Assembly: GCA_017311185.1 (NCBI GenBank)
Contig: JAESUZ010004808.1
Location: 124,001 to 188,000, forward strand
DNA: 64,000 bases
Direction of reading: 5' to 3'
DNA from: Proteles cristata cristata
Lineage: Eukaryota > Chordata > Mammalia > Carnivora > Hyaenidae
Part shown: one piece after another, positions 22,535 to 33,674 of the stretch
Position numbering within the stretch: position 1 is the first letter of the stretch
Layout of the letters: each line of letters starts with the position of its first letter
Program-made: the position numbers and the translations under genes
The notes under the pieces: model-generated
What the model was told of the DNA's origin: nothing
What the model saw: only the letters and a program-made list of their open reading frames with translations
Databases searched by the model: none

Positions 22535-23766
22535 AGTTTGGTATATTTTTAAAAATTAGCACTTTGTGATGTGAGCTATAATGTTTTCTTCCTGTTTGTT
22601 TTTGACTTTATAGTAGTTTCAGTTCATGTTCCTTTCCCCTTTCCCCTCCTTTCCTTTTCTGGATTATATTTTTTAAGCTCTCTGCCCAGCACGAAGTCAC
22701 ATGCTCCCCCAGGGAGCTGGCCAGGCGCCCCCATAGCAGTTTCATCTTGTGCAGACATTTCTTGTTTGATGTCCCAGTTTCTCAAGCCCCTCTTACAGCT
22801 CTTAGCTTCTGGAGTGTCCTGCCCACGGCCTTCCCCGCCACCCAGAGTATGCAACAAAACTGTCTCATTGCCAGGACCTTGGAGGGTGGATGGTTTTGTG
22901 TTTAGGTATTTTACTCATCTTGAAATTATTATGTGAGGTAAGGGCACAACCTTATTTTTTCCGGATGGACACCAAGTAGTCTTTATGGAATAAGCTGCCT
23001 TCCTCCTGCCGATTGACTTGAAACGTCACTTTGATCAGATGCTCCAATACTTTATATATCTGGGTATATTTCTTCACCTCCTAATGTGTTCTCTTTGATT
23101 TGTGTAGACATGCACCAGTACCAGACGTTTTAAGTACTGTGGTTTGAATGTCTGCTAAGGCTAGTCCTGCATTAAAAATATATACATACCAGCTATAGAA
23201 TTAGTCTTTCAGGTCTATCAAAGAATCCTTTTGCTCTTTTTATTAGGGCAACCTAGAATCCGTGGCTTAGTTCAAGGAGCACTGACGCCTCTGTGGGGGA
23301 GTTCATGTGCCCTCTCCACGCCCCTTCTGTGGTCCCTTTCTATCTCATCGTAGTGGTTCTAAAATTTTCTCCAGGAAGCTTTCTTCTGTTAAGTTTACTC
23401 CAAAATACTTCAACTTTCATGACTATTGCAAATGTGGTTGATTCCTTCCTTTCTGTCCTGACAGTGGTGGCTAATTGTGTACAGGGGAATGCGGCTTGGA
23501 TGCATGTAAGGTATTTTTCCCCCATCACCTAACTCATTTCCATCTCTTCATGGTAGTTTTCTAGTTGATGTTACCAGGTTTTCAAAGTAAATTATCATAT
23601 CTACAAATAATGATAGTTTGCTTCCTTTCTGATTTCTTACCTCTCATGTCTCTGTTTTCATGTCGGTGTCACATATTAGCGATTGAGTGCACTGCTGGTA
23701 GTGGCTGCCTCGTCTTGTTAAATGTTCAAGTATCAGTTTCCTCCTGTTTTATTAAGAATTTGTATA

Positions 23767-23925
23767 GGGGCATCTGGATGACAACTCACTCTTGATTTCA
23801 GCTCAGGTCCATGAATTCGAGCCCTGAGTCAAGTTCTGTGCTGACAGCTCAGAGCCTAGAGTCTGCTTCTGATTCTGTCTCCCTCTCTCTCTGCCCCTTC
23901 CCTGCTCACACTCTGTCCGCCCAGG
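23767..23925 (+). repeat. CAN SINE, left arm of an inverted pair
   Basis: GGGGCATCTGGATG head, missing part of the tRNA region, body to CTCACACTCTGTCC. Runs straight into a minus copy. Confidence 0.85.
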
Positions 23926-24079
23926 GAGGCACAGAAAGACGGAGACACAGAGTCCGAAGCAGGCTCCAGGCTCTGAGCTGTCAGCACAGAACTTGACGTG
24001 GGGCTCAAACTCACGGACCTGAGATCATGACCTGAGCTGAAGTTGGATGCTTAAACAACTGAGCCACCCAGGTGTCCCA
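23926..24079 (-). repeat. CAN SINE, right arm of an inverted pair
   Basis: Minus copy lacking its A-tail end, ending GAGCCACCCAGGTGTCCC. With the preceding + copy it forms a near-perfect head-out palindrome. Confidence 0.85.
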
Positions 24080-24180
24080 ACATTTAAAAAAAAATTTTTT
24101 TTTTCCTGAGCGTAGGATGATTGACTTGGGAAAGCTTTTTTACTTTGGTAAAATTTACTCCAATACAGGAATTAAACACA

Positions 24181-24276
24181 CTTATATATACGTACATATA
24201 TGTGTGTGTGGATATATGTGTACCCATTCGTGTGTGTATGTCGGTACATATGTATGTATGTATATGTGTGTATATT
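24181..24276. repeat. TATG/GTGT-rich low-complexity tract
   Basis: Mixture of TATATG, GTGTGTGTG and GTATGTATGTATAT units. Confidence 0.85.
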
Positions 24277-24939
24277 AGTACAGAAACCTATGTAATTGTG
24301 TGTTTTTATGCCCAGATTTGAAAACCCTGCTCTGGATTTGGACACTGGTGCATCATGAGTGTTAGTGTGTCTGCACACGTGCCGGGTGTTGGCATCCCTC
24401 CGTGGGGCAGGCCTCCTGGGACAAGCCCGGGTTGCCCCGCCCACGGGCGGAGGGCTCGGTGGGGCTGTTAATGCCGGCACCGCACCTCGCTGCCCGGGTG
24501 GCCTGGCAGTGGAAAACTGAGGGGAGGGCTGGGGCAGCCGGGCAGTGGTGGACGCTCTGGGCCTGTGGGTGGCGCATCTGCCACGTCACTGGGCCTCAAG
24601 ATGCAGGGATGGGTGGCGTGTAGTAGGAACGCACCGGACAAGTGAGGTGTGACTGACGGCGCCATAGACACGGTGCTAGAGAGAAGTTCCGAGCAATGTG
24701 GCGGGTAAGGGGAGCCAGGTGAGATCAGGGTCGTCCCCGTGAAGTCACTGACTCCCCAGGTTCTCCCGGGTCTGCAGGAGGCCGACAGAAGGAGACAGGC
24801 TCTGCCTGTGAGGGGGCAGCCAGGCGTCCGAGTCGTCCCCGGATGGGCGGGGGCCTTCCTGGTCCTCCTGTGGAGCGCCCCCCACCCCCCACAGCCCTCC
24901 AGTCCCGGGGGAGGGGACCCGGGGGTGGGAGAGCCTCCT

Positions 24940-25260
24940 GGGAAGAGTGCTGAGTGGGAGAGGAGTTGCGGCTCCCCGCGGAGGGGCCGGGAGCCTGGTG
25001 TGGCTGCGCGCCCCCCAGCGGCACAGTGGGCATGGTGGCGCGCCCCCTCCCGCGCCTCGGGGTGACCGCGCCCTCGCCGTGACCCTTGTGGGAGGTGATG
25101 TCAGGGTGCTGCGTCCGGCACATCTGCTCTGCCCTTCTCTCCGAATGCTGTCGGCAGCTTCCGTTTGCGGCCCGCCTCCGCCTCCCATGCGGTGCTTCCC
25201 GTGCTGACTCCCCGCGGGCGCCTTGTCACCACAGAGTGCGCGGCTAGGCCGCTCGCTTCA
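24940..25260. promoter_or_regulatory. CpG-rich patch, possible internal promoter
   Basis: Roughly 7-9 CpG per 60 bases between 24961 and 25080 (for example CCCCGCGG, TGCGCGCC, GGCGCGCC, CCCGCGCCTCG), well above the surrounding intron. No SINE inside. It lies 1.6-2 kb upstream of the first visible FERM exon. No TATA box or initiator can be assigned. It could equally be a GC-rich exonless patch. Confidence 0.35.
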
Positions 25261-25425
25261 TGGGCGCCTGGGGGACTCAGGCCATGATCTCACAGTTTGT
25301 GAGTTCAAGCCCCGCATCAGGCTCTGCATGGAGCCTGCTTGGGATTCTCTCTCCCACCTCTCTCAGCCCCGTCCCCCACTCTCACTCTTTCTCTCAAAGT
25401 AAATAAATAAACTTTAAAAAACAGA
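25261..25425 (+). repeat. CAN SINE
   Basis: GGGCGCCTGGGGGACTCAGG head, internally shortened, tail AAGTAAATAAATAAACTTTAAAA. Confidence 0.88.
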
Positions 25426-25929
25426 AAAGAGGGACCACTAGGAGCACAGCCGCTTCTTGGGCCTAAAGTAAGAATGTCTGGTGGTTAAACTTAGGGAACG
25501 CACCGCCCCTTGGAGCCACGGAGGCCTCCCTCTCCGCCCCCTGCACATGTTATCTTCTCAGTGCAAAAATGACATGTCCACCGATGACAACTGAGACATC
25601 ACAGAAGTTAGAAAATACGGTAAAAGTAAAAACCCTGGTCCCCATCCCCCACCCCATTCAGTCCTGAAGGGCGGCTGCCTCTCAGGGTAGAGCCTCCCGG
25701 ACGACGTGCTCCAGCTCCAGGTGAATGCAGTGTGCGTGTCTTCTGCAGTGGGCTCTGTCATACGCACTGGACAGAAGTGGAGCCCTTTTTCCTTCTTGAC
25801 TGAGCTGTAGTCTTGGACTTCATTCCACGCTGGTTCACAGGGTCTGTGAGGACTGTGACAGCGGAGGCACCGTTGTCTGCGTCATCAGTTCTTTCTTGCC
25901 TCTGTCCTTGCATCTTTAGCTCTGTGCAG

Positions 25930-26260
25930 GTGTGTGAGAATACCTGCAGGAGCAGATTCTAGAAGTAGAATTGCTGGAACAAAGGTGTGTGTGTACACTT
26001 GACATTTTGGAGGTGTTTTCAGATTCTCTCGGAAGATGGGAGGAACTGTGGCTCCCCTGGTGAGCATGGACATGGCTGCCTCCCCCAGCTGCACCAGCCC
26101 AGGCTGCCTCTCAGCCCTCTGAGATGGGCGAGGAGCGGTGGCTTGCTGTTTTATTTTCATCACTAGAGGCCTTGAGTGCCTTTTTATATGCCTAAAAGCC
26201 ATTTGTATTTCTTTACACAATATGTGAGAGAAATGAGAGAGAAATCAGAATGCGTCTGAT
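25930..26260 (-). repeat. Old L1 3' UTR fragment, antisense
   Basis: TTCTAGAAGTAGAATTGCTGG and CTAAAAGCCATTTGTATTTC are typical of antisense L1M 3' ends. Diverged. Confidence 0.6.
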
Positions 26261-26899
26261 TTAGTAAAATTTAGTATGATTCTGGATTGTAACTTTGTTC
26301 ACTGTTGCTCTGTTCAGAAGTTTTTCATCTTTAATCAAATCTGTCTGCCATCGTGTGGCACTTAGGAAGACTTTACTTACCCCAAGACTGGAGAAATATT
26401 TTCCTGTTTTGTTCTGTTCTTTAGTCCACGGAAATTTATTTTTGTGACTCGTGCAGACAAGGGAGATAACTTCGTGTTCCTTCTGAATGGAAGGCCTATC
26501 GCCCCACCTCTAGTCTGAGCATTGCATGCTCTTCTTGCTAATGTTATCACCAAATCATCAAGTGTTCACTGGGGTCTTAGGCAAACATGGGAGTATGAGA
26601 CCCCCCCTCTGTAGTAAATACCAAGTTGATAAAGTGCTCGCTGAGGCTAAGAATGGGTTCTGTCCTCTCAAGTTACGAAGAAAAATAGCTGAAGATGGAA
26701 CTGAGAAGAGTGAAGGACTGTCTCGCTTCACTTTGGTGTCTGTTTCTGAGCACTGGGAGCCTTACTAGAAGGCAGAGGGAAGCCAGGAACTCAGGAGGGT
26801 GGAGTTGTACGTGCAGGAAACTACAACTTGCTACACCGTTTCACGAACCCGTGCTGTCGGAAGGCACCTCATTCCGCGCTCCCTCCCTGCCCTTCACAG

Positions 26900-27004
26900 C
26901 CTAAGCACGATGGCCAGACGCTGCTGACTCAGGTGTGGAGGCGCTTGAACCTGACGGAGTGTGACTACTTCGGGCTGGAGTTTCAGCACCCCCGGGCCTG
27001 CTGG
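26900..27004 (+). CDS. FARP2: FARP2 exon: FERM F1 lobe, end
   Basis: Acceptor CCCTTCACAG, donor TGG|GTATGT, 105 bases in phase 0, 35 codons starting PKHDGQTLLTQVWRRLNL and ending PRACW. It corresponds to about residues 62-96 of human FARP2, in the ubiquitin-like F1 lobe of the FERM domain. The DGQ..LLTQVW..LNL..CDYFGLEF pattern is conserved. The residue before the final Trp is Cys where I recall Tyr in human and mouse. It is the first FARP2 coding exon visible in the window. Confidence 0.95.
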
Positions 27005-28081
27005 GTATGTGCTCCTGCCTCACTCTTGCAGACAAGCTGTGGGTACGTGGTGGGTGCTGGTGGTGCACGTGGCCCCGGGGGAGCCTGGGGGACCTGCAGC
27101 AGCGACGGGAGCCACGGAACCTTATCACAGGGCTGTTATCGGGGCTGTCCCGTGGAAATCATGGAGTTCACGTGCCTGGTAGCTAGGCTGAGTTCCCGTC
27201 CTCCCTGCATGTGTTCCCCCTGCCAGTCCACGTGCCAAGGAGATCCAGAAACCTCCTCTGGTACATCTGTGTGGTGACCGTTTTGAGCAAACTGTTCTAC
27301 TAAATTGGTTACCCATCATGTTACTTGATAGATGAGCCTTAAAAAGTATGGAGCTTTAATTTACAGGTAGAACTGTTTTAAAAACCAAAATCCTCCTCCA
27401 AGTCATTTGCAGAACATAATTTGCAGAACCTATCAGTTCAGTAAGCGTGTCAGCATCACAGAGTTCAGTCCACCGCTTCTTGCAGTGGCACTTGTTTCCA
27501 AGTGCAGCGTCTGCCACAGTTGTTTGGCCTTAACTGATGCCCCTCCAGAAATAATTACTGAATAATTACTGGTACCCATACGGTGCATAGCAACAGCAGT
27601 GTGCCGTGACCTCGTGGTGGGGTCCCGTACAGCGTGACCTTAGCCTCCTGCCACGCTTCTCAAAGCAGGTGCTCCTCTACCTCTCCCAGGTGTGTGTGTG
27701 TGTGTTTGTTTGTTTTTAATGTTTATTTTTGAGAGAGAGAAAGAGACAGAGCACAAGCAGGGGAGGGGCAGAGAGAGTTGGAGACAGAATCTGAAGCAGC
27801 TCCAGGCTCTGAACTGTCAGCACAGAGCCCGACACGGGGCTCGAACCCACAGACCGTGAGATCATGACCTGAGCCGAAGTCAGACATTCAATCACCTGAG
27901 CCCCCCAGGCGCCCCACTCCCAGGTGTTTTATCAGGATGGGACTGGTGTGTGAGTGGAGGGCAAAAATAGGCCCACCTTAAATATCTCTCCTAGTTATAA
28001 ACAATTCTATATTTTATAACGTACTTATTAAATAGAGAAATCATCGAATGCATCTGATCTCTTTTCTTAAATCCTCTTTAG
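27005..28081 (+). other. FARP2 intron
   Basis: GT..AG intron of ~1.08 kb. Holds one minus-strand CAN SINE (27712-27912); nothing else is recognised. Confidence 0.85.
27712..27912 (-). repeat. CAN SINE
   Basis: TTTAATGTTTATTTTTGAGAG start, CCCCCCAGGCGCCCC end. Flanked by CTCCCAGGTGT on both sides. A short (TG)n run lies directly to the left (27690-27705). Confidence 0.92.
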
Positions 28082-28124
28082 ATTTGGCTCGAACCTATGA
28101 AGCCCATCATTAGGCAAATACGAA
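28082..28124 (+). CDS. FARP2: FARP2 exon: FERM F1 lobe
   Basis: A 43-base micro-exon between acceptor ..CTCTTTAG and donor CGAA|GTAAGT. It codes IWLEPMKPIIRQIR plus the first base of the next Arg. Sequence is identical to recalled human FARP2 over these 14 residues. It is too short for ordinary ORF detection, but phase and identity make it secure. It closes the F1 lobe and leads into the F1-F2 linker. Confidence 0.95.
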
Positions 28125-28394
28125 GTAAGTCCTTATTTTAAACTCTTTAAAAATTCTGTTCATTTTAGATGTTTTTGTTCTTGACTGTTCAAATTGAAGG
28201 TATGTTCAGATGTTTATTGTCCCTGGATAGCAGCAAGGTGATCACCAGCAGCACTTGAACTTGAAAGTCATTTTGCTACTTAGTCTTAACCTACGGTAGC
28301 TGGGGATGAGCAGTAATTTAACTCACTTTGTTCTCAGATGTGGCAGTAATCGGATATGCTCTTTGATAACACTTTAATTTTGGACCAATATGCA

Positions 28395-28690
28395 AAGATA
28401 AATAGCATATGATTTCATTCATATGTGGAATTTAAGGAAAAAAACAGATGAACATATGGGAAGAGGAGGAGAAGAGAGAGGGAAACAAACCACAAAAGAC
28501 TCTTAATGACAGAATAAACAAGGGCTGATGGAGGGAGGGAGGTTGTCAATGGGCTAAATGGGGGATGGGTATTAAGGAGGGTATTAAGTGAGCACTGCGT
28601 GTCATATGCAAGTGACAAATTACTCGGTTCTACCCTGGAAACCAATACTACACTGTATGTTAACTAATTTGAATTTAAACAAAAAAATAA
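28395..28690 (+). repeat. L1 3' UTR end, carnivore type
   Basis: ATTTCATTCATATGTGGAAT, ACCACAAAAGACTCTTAATG and CAATACTACACTGTATGTTA, ending in ATTTAAACAAAAAAATAA. This is the terminal ~300 bases of a carnivore L1, sense strand, 5'-truncated. Confidence 0.92.
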
Positions 28691-28747
28691 GAATGCAGTT
28701 TCTGAGTTATAAAAAGACACTGAGGTTCAGTTAGCATTTGTGTTTTT

Positions 28748-28935
28748 TTAACAGTTTTTTTTTTCTAGAGAGAACGTGTGTGACTGGGGAGAGGTGTGGA
28801 GAGAGAAGAATCTTGAACAGACTCCATGCTCCGCACAGAGCCCAACACAGGGCTCAATCCCACGATCCTGAGATCGTGACCCAAGCCAAAATCAAGAGTC
28901 AGACACTCAACTGACTGAGCCACTCAGGCACCCCC
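28748..28935 (-). repeat. CAN SINE
   Basis: Diverged minus copy with CCTGAGATCGTGACCCAAGC and a GAGCCACTCAGGCACCCC end. Confidence 0.88.
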
Positions 28936-29460
28936 ACATTTTTTTAAACAATTTTTTGTGATTTTTTTTTCTTTAGTATAGTTGACAATTCAATTACATT
29001 TATAATTTTAAACATAATTATCTTTGTTAGTCTCTATTAAATTTGTTACGTTGAGGCACATAGTACTGCCTCTTACTTAGTATACAGTGCATATGCTGCT
29101 GTCCAGGGCTCCGGATTTACCTGCAGGCTTTGTAGTAGCAGATGGGGGAGAAGGGCAAATGCCATAGCTTCATCAGTCAGTGGTGGCCTCAGGCCGCGTG
29201 GGGCGTCATCACAGGTAGCAGAGCAGCCCCTCTTTCCTTCTTGGTGAAAAGTAATGGGTACGTTACTATAAAATTTCAGTAAAAGGTAAGATCCTCAGAT
29301 GAGCTAATAATACCCTGTGCTTTTTCTTTACAGCAGTCAGGTTGTTCTGGTTTAGTATAGTGAGTGATGACAACATTTTTCTCTCACCAAAGTGTAGAAA
29401 GATCTCAAAACATAGTGGGATAGACCTTATTTGTGAAGTTTAAAATGTTTCTTTTCATAG

Positions 29461-29539
29461 GGCCAAAGAACGCATTGCTCCGTCTAGCAGTGAAATTTTT
29501 CCCACCTGATCCGGGTCAGTTGCAGGAAGAATACACAAG
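29461..29539 (+). CDS. FARP2: FARP2 exon: end of FERM F1, start of F2
   Basis: 79 bases, acceptor ..TTTTCATAG, donor ACAAG|GTAAAG. It completes Arg and codes PKNALLRLAVKFFPPDPGQ LQEEYTR. The VKFFPPDP..L.EE.TR signature is typical of the F1-F2 junction of FARP and band 4.1 FERM domains. Phases agree with both neighbours. Confidence 0.97.
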
Positions 29540-31584
29540 GTAAAGAGCCCCTCCTAAACCACAGCTGCGTCCGCAGGGTCTAGAATCCACCTGGATCTCC
29601 TGCAGCACCTGGCTCATCAGGTGCTCCGGAGATATGTATTCAAAGAATGAATGAATACATCTTCATTCACATAAAAGGTGTTATCAATGTGTTGTATTAA
29701 AAGAAGCATTTAACTCTTGCTTGTACAAACACAAATGCCGGCGGAGCTTGGAAGAGGGTTTACGGTACAAATCCGGGGACAAAGATAGGGGTGTGTGTTA
29801 GTGTGCTATTGAACTGATACCCTCCCACTGAGCACAGATTTACGCATGTGCATAACGTTGTCAGAAGCTTCGCCCATATGCCCAAAATACACTCAAGTGA
29901 GAGAATGCCAAGCTCGGGAGTCCATATGAATCTATGAACAGAAATATTTTTTAGGTGGTTTCTTTTGGATCACTCTCTTGCATTCGAGATTGATTCTTCA
30001 TAGAAATGATTGAAAGAAAATGTTTACAGTTACTTCATCTGGACACAGATTATGGAAGGTTTTTCTCTTGTATTTTATGTACCAGCTCAAAACCCAAGAT
30101 CAGATATAAAATGAAAGAGAACTATGATATCATTGTGGTGGTACCAGCCTTTCTGACGGAAAAAAAAAAAAAAAGGATTCATACTTAAATCATGGGCATC
30201 TTATGCATCTGTCTTTAGAGGTTCTTGTAGAACACTGTGACATGACAGAGTCACACAGATTGTCAGCCACAAGGAAATGGAGGGGTCCCAGTAGCCCAGC
30301 CTCTCACTTCGTGGGTAAGGAAACAACCAAGGGCAGCAGAAAGCATTGTTACGAATGAATACAGACGCCTCTGCAGGGTTTATTAAGTGCCTGGCATTTC
30401 CCAAAAAAGTCCTCTCTGAGGGAATAACAGGTAACAGGAAGTGTTACCTAGCTCTGGGTCCAAGCCAACTTTATGCAGAAGGTCCCTTTTTTTATTCATT
30501 AAAAAAAGCAGCAGTTTATGATAAAAGAAGAAAAACCTCAAAATACAGCTACATGGAGAAAAAGCAAATGTTCCCCTTCACTCCCTGTCCACTGTGCTGT
30601 CCCCAGAAGTAGTTACGCTTGAGGTGTGCCTTCCAGACGAATTCACAGCAATGTATATAAATGGACCCAGGTCTTCAAAGAAATAACAGTTCACAAAGTG
30701 GTATCACACTGTATCCCACACCTAGAACCGTCAGTTGGTTGGGTTGTTTTGTCTTGTTTTATTATCCACATGGCTGTAGTACGCCGTGGCTGTCTCTCTG
30801 CTTATAGTTCATATGCCTGTAATCTACTTTACTGAATTATTCTCCTATTGGTGCATATTTAGATGATTTCCAGTTTTCCTCTGCTATATTGCTGCAAACA
30901 AACAGCCTTGTCCACACACCTCTGTAAGCTCTGGAAAATATTTCGCCAGAAGAGTTTCATAAAAGTGAAATTGCTAAGCTAAAGGGTAGGCACATTTAAA
31001 TTTTAAGAGAATACAGTAAATTTTAACAGCTCAGTCCAAGTATAAATTGCAAGGACAGACAGAGTTTGTCTGCTCCATTCTAGATCCTGCCCCAGAGTAG
31101 TACCTGGAACGTGTGCCAGCTCAGTCATTGCTGTTGATGGATGAACACACGTGTGAGTTTATGAATATTGCCTTCCCGAGGCACAATCAGGAGTGCCCAT
31201 TTCTCAGATCCTAGCCAAGACCAGATAGCATCAGTCTAAAACTTCCATAACCATGTTTTAAGCTCTGTCTGAATTGGATATTTCTGCACTTTCACAACAG
31301 AATCATTGAGTGCAGTTTTGTGTGTGTGACAGAAGTGACATGAATTTGTGAGCTTGCCCTTAAAGGTGTGGTGCGTCTGGGAGGCGAGCATCTGAGTACT
31401 CCCGAGTGTGCAGAACTGCTGCCTGCGAAGGGCCACCTGTGACTTCGCCTTTGCTCACGGTCTATCCTGGTGTCACCGGTCACTGCAGTTTCCGGGGCCC
31501 CCGTGCTGTCCTGCGACGGAGACGTGGGGGTCTTCTCTAGGGCCTTCGGAGCTGATACCTGTGGTGTCTTGAATTCCCTTCTAG
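29540..31584 (+). other. FARP2 intron
   Basis: GT..AG intron of ~2.0 kb. Contains old L1 text (30640-31060) and short MIR-like tail text near 29610-29660 (AAAGAATGAATGAATA). No SINE is seen, unlike most other introns here. Confidence 0.8.
30640..31060 (-). repeat. Old L1 3' UTR fragment, antisense
   Basis: ATTTAGATGATTTCCAGTTT, ATTGCTGCAAACAAACAGCC and AAAAGTGAAATTGCTAAGCT match the antisense L1M 3' UTR style. Diverged. Confidence 0.6.
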
Positions 31585-31682
31585 GTACCTGTTCGCCTTG
31601 CAGCTGAAGAGAGACCTCCTGGAGGAGCGCCTGCCCTGCGCGGACACCACGGCCGCCCTCCTGGCGGCCCACCTCCTGCAGT
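31585..31682 (+). CDS. FARP2: FARP2 exon: FERM F2 lobe
   Basis: 98 bases. Acceptor TTCCCTTCTAG. The donor is CAGT|GTTAGT, a less usual GTTAGT site. It codes YLFALQLKRDLLEERLPC, then ADTTAALLAAHLLQ, plus the first base of Ser. The helical F2 core YLFALQ.K.D...ERL.C is conserved with FARP1 and FARP2. A stop (TAG) appears two bases into the intron frame, so readthrough would truncate the protein at once. Confidence 0.96.
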
Positions 31683-33559
31683 GTTAGTGTCTCCCTGCCT
31701 CGGGAGGAGGACAGACGTGACCTGTGACCTGACTCACCCAGGGTTCTGAGTGTGTTGGAAGAATGGTCTTTGATTTGAGTATTTCCTCTGATAAGCTGAA
31801 GATTAACGTCTATGGAGTAGAAGTCCTTGAGGCAGACAGTCTCCACCCAGGAAAGGAAGGCTCAAGGCCAAGATCTGCAGCCACACAAATTCTTCCAGAA
31901 TGTCTCTCCTTTGTGTTTCCCGCATTTCCCCCATACATGTCTTGAGTCTGGGAGCCAAGGGACAGCCCTGACCCTCAGCACCCCCTAAAGAGCCCCTCTG
32001 GTGACAAGTCATGCATCAAACCCTGAGGGAAGAGATCACATTTCTCAGTATGTCACACAGCAAGAGACAGCTCAGAAGAATGGGAAAAACCACAGTGTAG
32101 GAAGAGGTTCCGAAAACTGGGTGTGTGCCACTGACCGGGCAGAAAGAAGGAAGCACCGCTTCTGGACTAGGGTCCCTGGCACAGAACTCACGTGTCTGAA
32201 ATTTGAGCACAGAAAGTAGAATGTAGAAAAGTGTCGGGAATCATAGGGACTAATAAGTATGTGGGTTAATTTGCAGTTTACTTGGTCCCTCCCACCCCCA
32301 CACCTTGTACAAACAGCAAATTCCATCACTAGGGCCCTGCTGGCACTTGTTGGTATAAGTTTTCAAAGTGACTTCGTTATTTTTTGTTGGGTTTGAGGTC
32401 TTCTCAGAGAGACAGCTGACTTTTCAGTGCGAATGGTCCTTTGGCAGTACCGCCCGCTCAAGGGCCATGTAGGGTGTGGGTATGGTAACCTGTCAAGCCG
32501 TCACCCTGCCCTTGGAAGTGTGCTGCGTCCTCTGCGGCAGCCTGCAGAGACAGGGCCACCAGCTGCAGCTTGTGACTCTGAGCCGGGTCGTCTGGCTGTA
32601 GGAGACGTGATGGAGCAGCTGCTGACAGCGTGATGGGGTCTGAGGTTCAGGAGTCCTGCGCGGGGGCCATGTCCTTCTTGGGGGGCCATACCCTGCTCAC
32701 AGGCAGCCGTGTCCATTGTGGGGACAGCCCACCCTCATGTGTGGCGCAGTGCAAGCAACTTTTCTGTGAACTTGAGATGGTCTCAAAGCAAAAAAGAAGT
32801 TTATTATTTAAGATTATTGAGCTTTAGGTATGATTCTTGAAACATTAGTAGCCTCAGGCTTCAGGAAATTAGAAAGAGACATTGTTCCTCAAGAATTTGA
32901 GAGGCCCTGAAGGAAACAGTGATTTAAAATGCATTATCCTGAAGCAAATAAAATAAGGTACATATTCCTGGTCACAGCAGTCTTGAGGCTGCACACAAAT
33001 CAAGTGAGGTTTAAAAAAACACAGCAAACCCTTCAGGATAAACTGGCGGCTCAGTATCAGCCTCGCTGGAGTCACTCACCAAAATCTTTGTTCCTCAGAA
33101 CTCAGCAAAAACTTTTTTTTTTAATTTTTTTTTAACATTTATTCATTTTTAAGAGACAGAGAGACAGAGCACAAACTGGGAAGGAGCAGAGAGAGAGGGA
33201 GGCACAGAATCTGAAAGAGGCTCCAAGCTCTGAGCTGTCAGCACAGAGCCCAATGCAGGGCTCAAACTTGCAAACCATGAGAGCATGACATGAGCTGAAG
33301 TCAGATGCTTAACCGACTGAACCACCCAGGTGCCCCAAAAACTTCTTTACCTGCCTTTATATTTGCCTTTAATAGCTTAGGATAGGTGGGGAAGTAAAAT
33401 ACAGAATCTTGTTCATAAAATAAAAATATTTATATATTCTTTTGCTACAGATTTAGGGTAATTTTTTTCTACCTTTAATTCATGCATTTGCATGTACAAA
33501 TGCTTATATTTTTCTTTATTTGAAAATTAGAATTACTGACTGTTGTTATCTCACTTCAG
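31683..33559 (+). other. FARP2 intron
   Basis: ~1.9 kb. Apart from one minus CAN SINE near its end, nothing is recognised. Confidence 0.8.
33120..33336 (-). repeat. CAN SINE
   Basis: ACATTTATTCATTTTTAAGAG start, CCACCCAGGTGCCCC end. CAAAAACTT on both sides. Confidence 0.92.
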
Positions 33560-33674
33560 CGGAAATAGGAGATTATGATGAAACCCTGGATCGAGAGCAC
33601 CTTAAAGTGAATGAGTACCTGCCCAGTCAGGAACGTTCTCTTGAGAAGATTCTAGAATTCCATCGGAAGCACAC
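33560..33674 (+). CDS. FARP2: FARP2 exon: FERM F2 lobe
   Basis: 115 bases, acceptor ..TCACTTCAG, donor CACAC|GTGAGT. It codes EIGDYDETLDREHLKVNEYL, then PSQERSLEKILEFHRKH. The EIGDYD..L..EHL....YLP....LE..I.E.H..H pattern is the F2 acyl-CoA-binding-protein-like helical bundle. In phase with both neighbours. Confidence 0.97.

Larger units (their letters stand above)
21960..23766 (-). repeat. Old L1 ORF2, antisense, with two SINEs
   Basis: Antisense L1 ORF2-like pieces: TCTTAATTACTACTGCTTTAG (about 22020), TCCTCCGACTTTGCTCTTCT (about 22256), GTACCAGACGTTTTAAGTAC (about 23120) and TCTACAAATAATGATAGTTT (about 23600). Very diverged. The parts at 22560-22900 and 23220-23500 are less certain. Confidence 0.65.
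1..26899. other. Repeat-dense intron or 5' flank upstream of the first visible FARP2 exon
   Basis: No exon of a known gene could be recognised here. The missing FARP2 5' coding exon (ending in IFDIE in human) was looked for by eye and not found, so it probably lies left of the window. Stretches holding nothing I can name, apart from small repeats listed separately: 1-519, 1184-2140, 5214-5435, 8080-9525, 11135-12209, 12930-13035, 13530-14400, 17400-19712, 19891-20412, 20664-21959, 24280-24940 and 26400-26899. Confidence 0.6.
28125..29460 (+). other. FARP2 intron
   Basis: GT..AG intron of ~1.3 kb, containing an L1 3' end and a CAN SINE. Confidence 0.85.

Noticed and set aside
24725..25207. 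Overlapping 86-147 residue open frames on both strands
   Set aside because: GC-rich DNA lacks stops by chance; no splice signals agree and no recognised protein.
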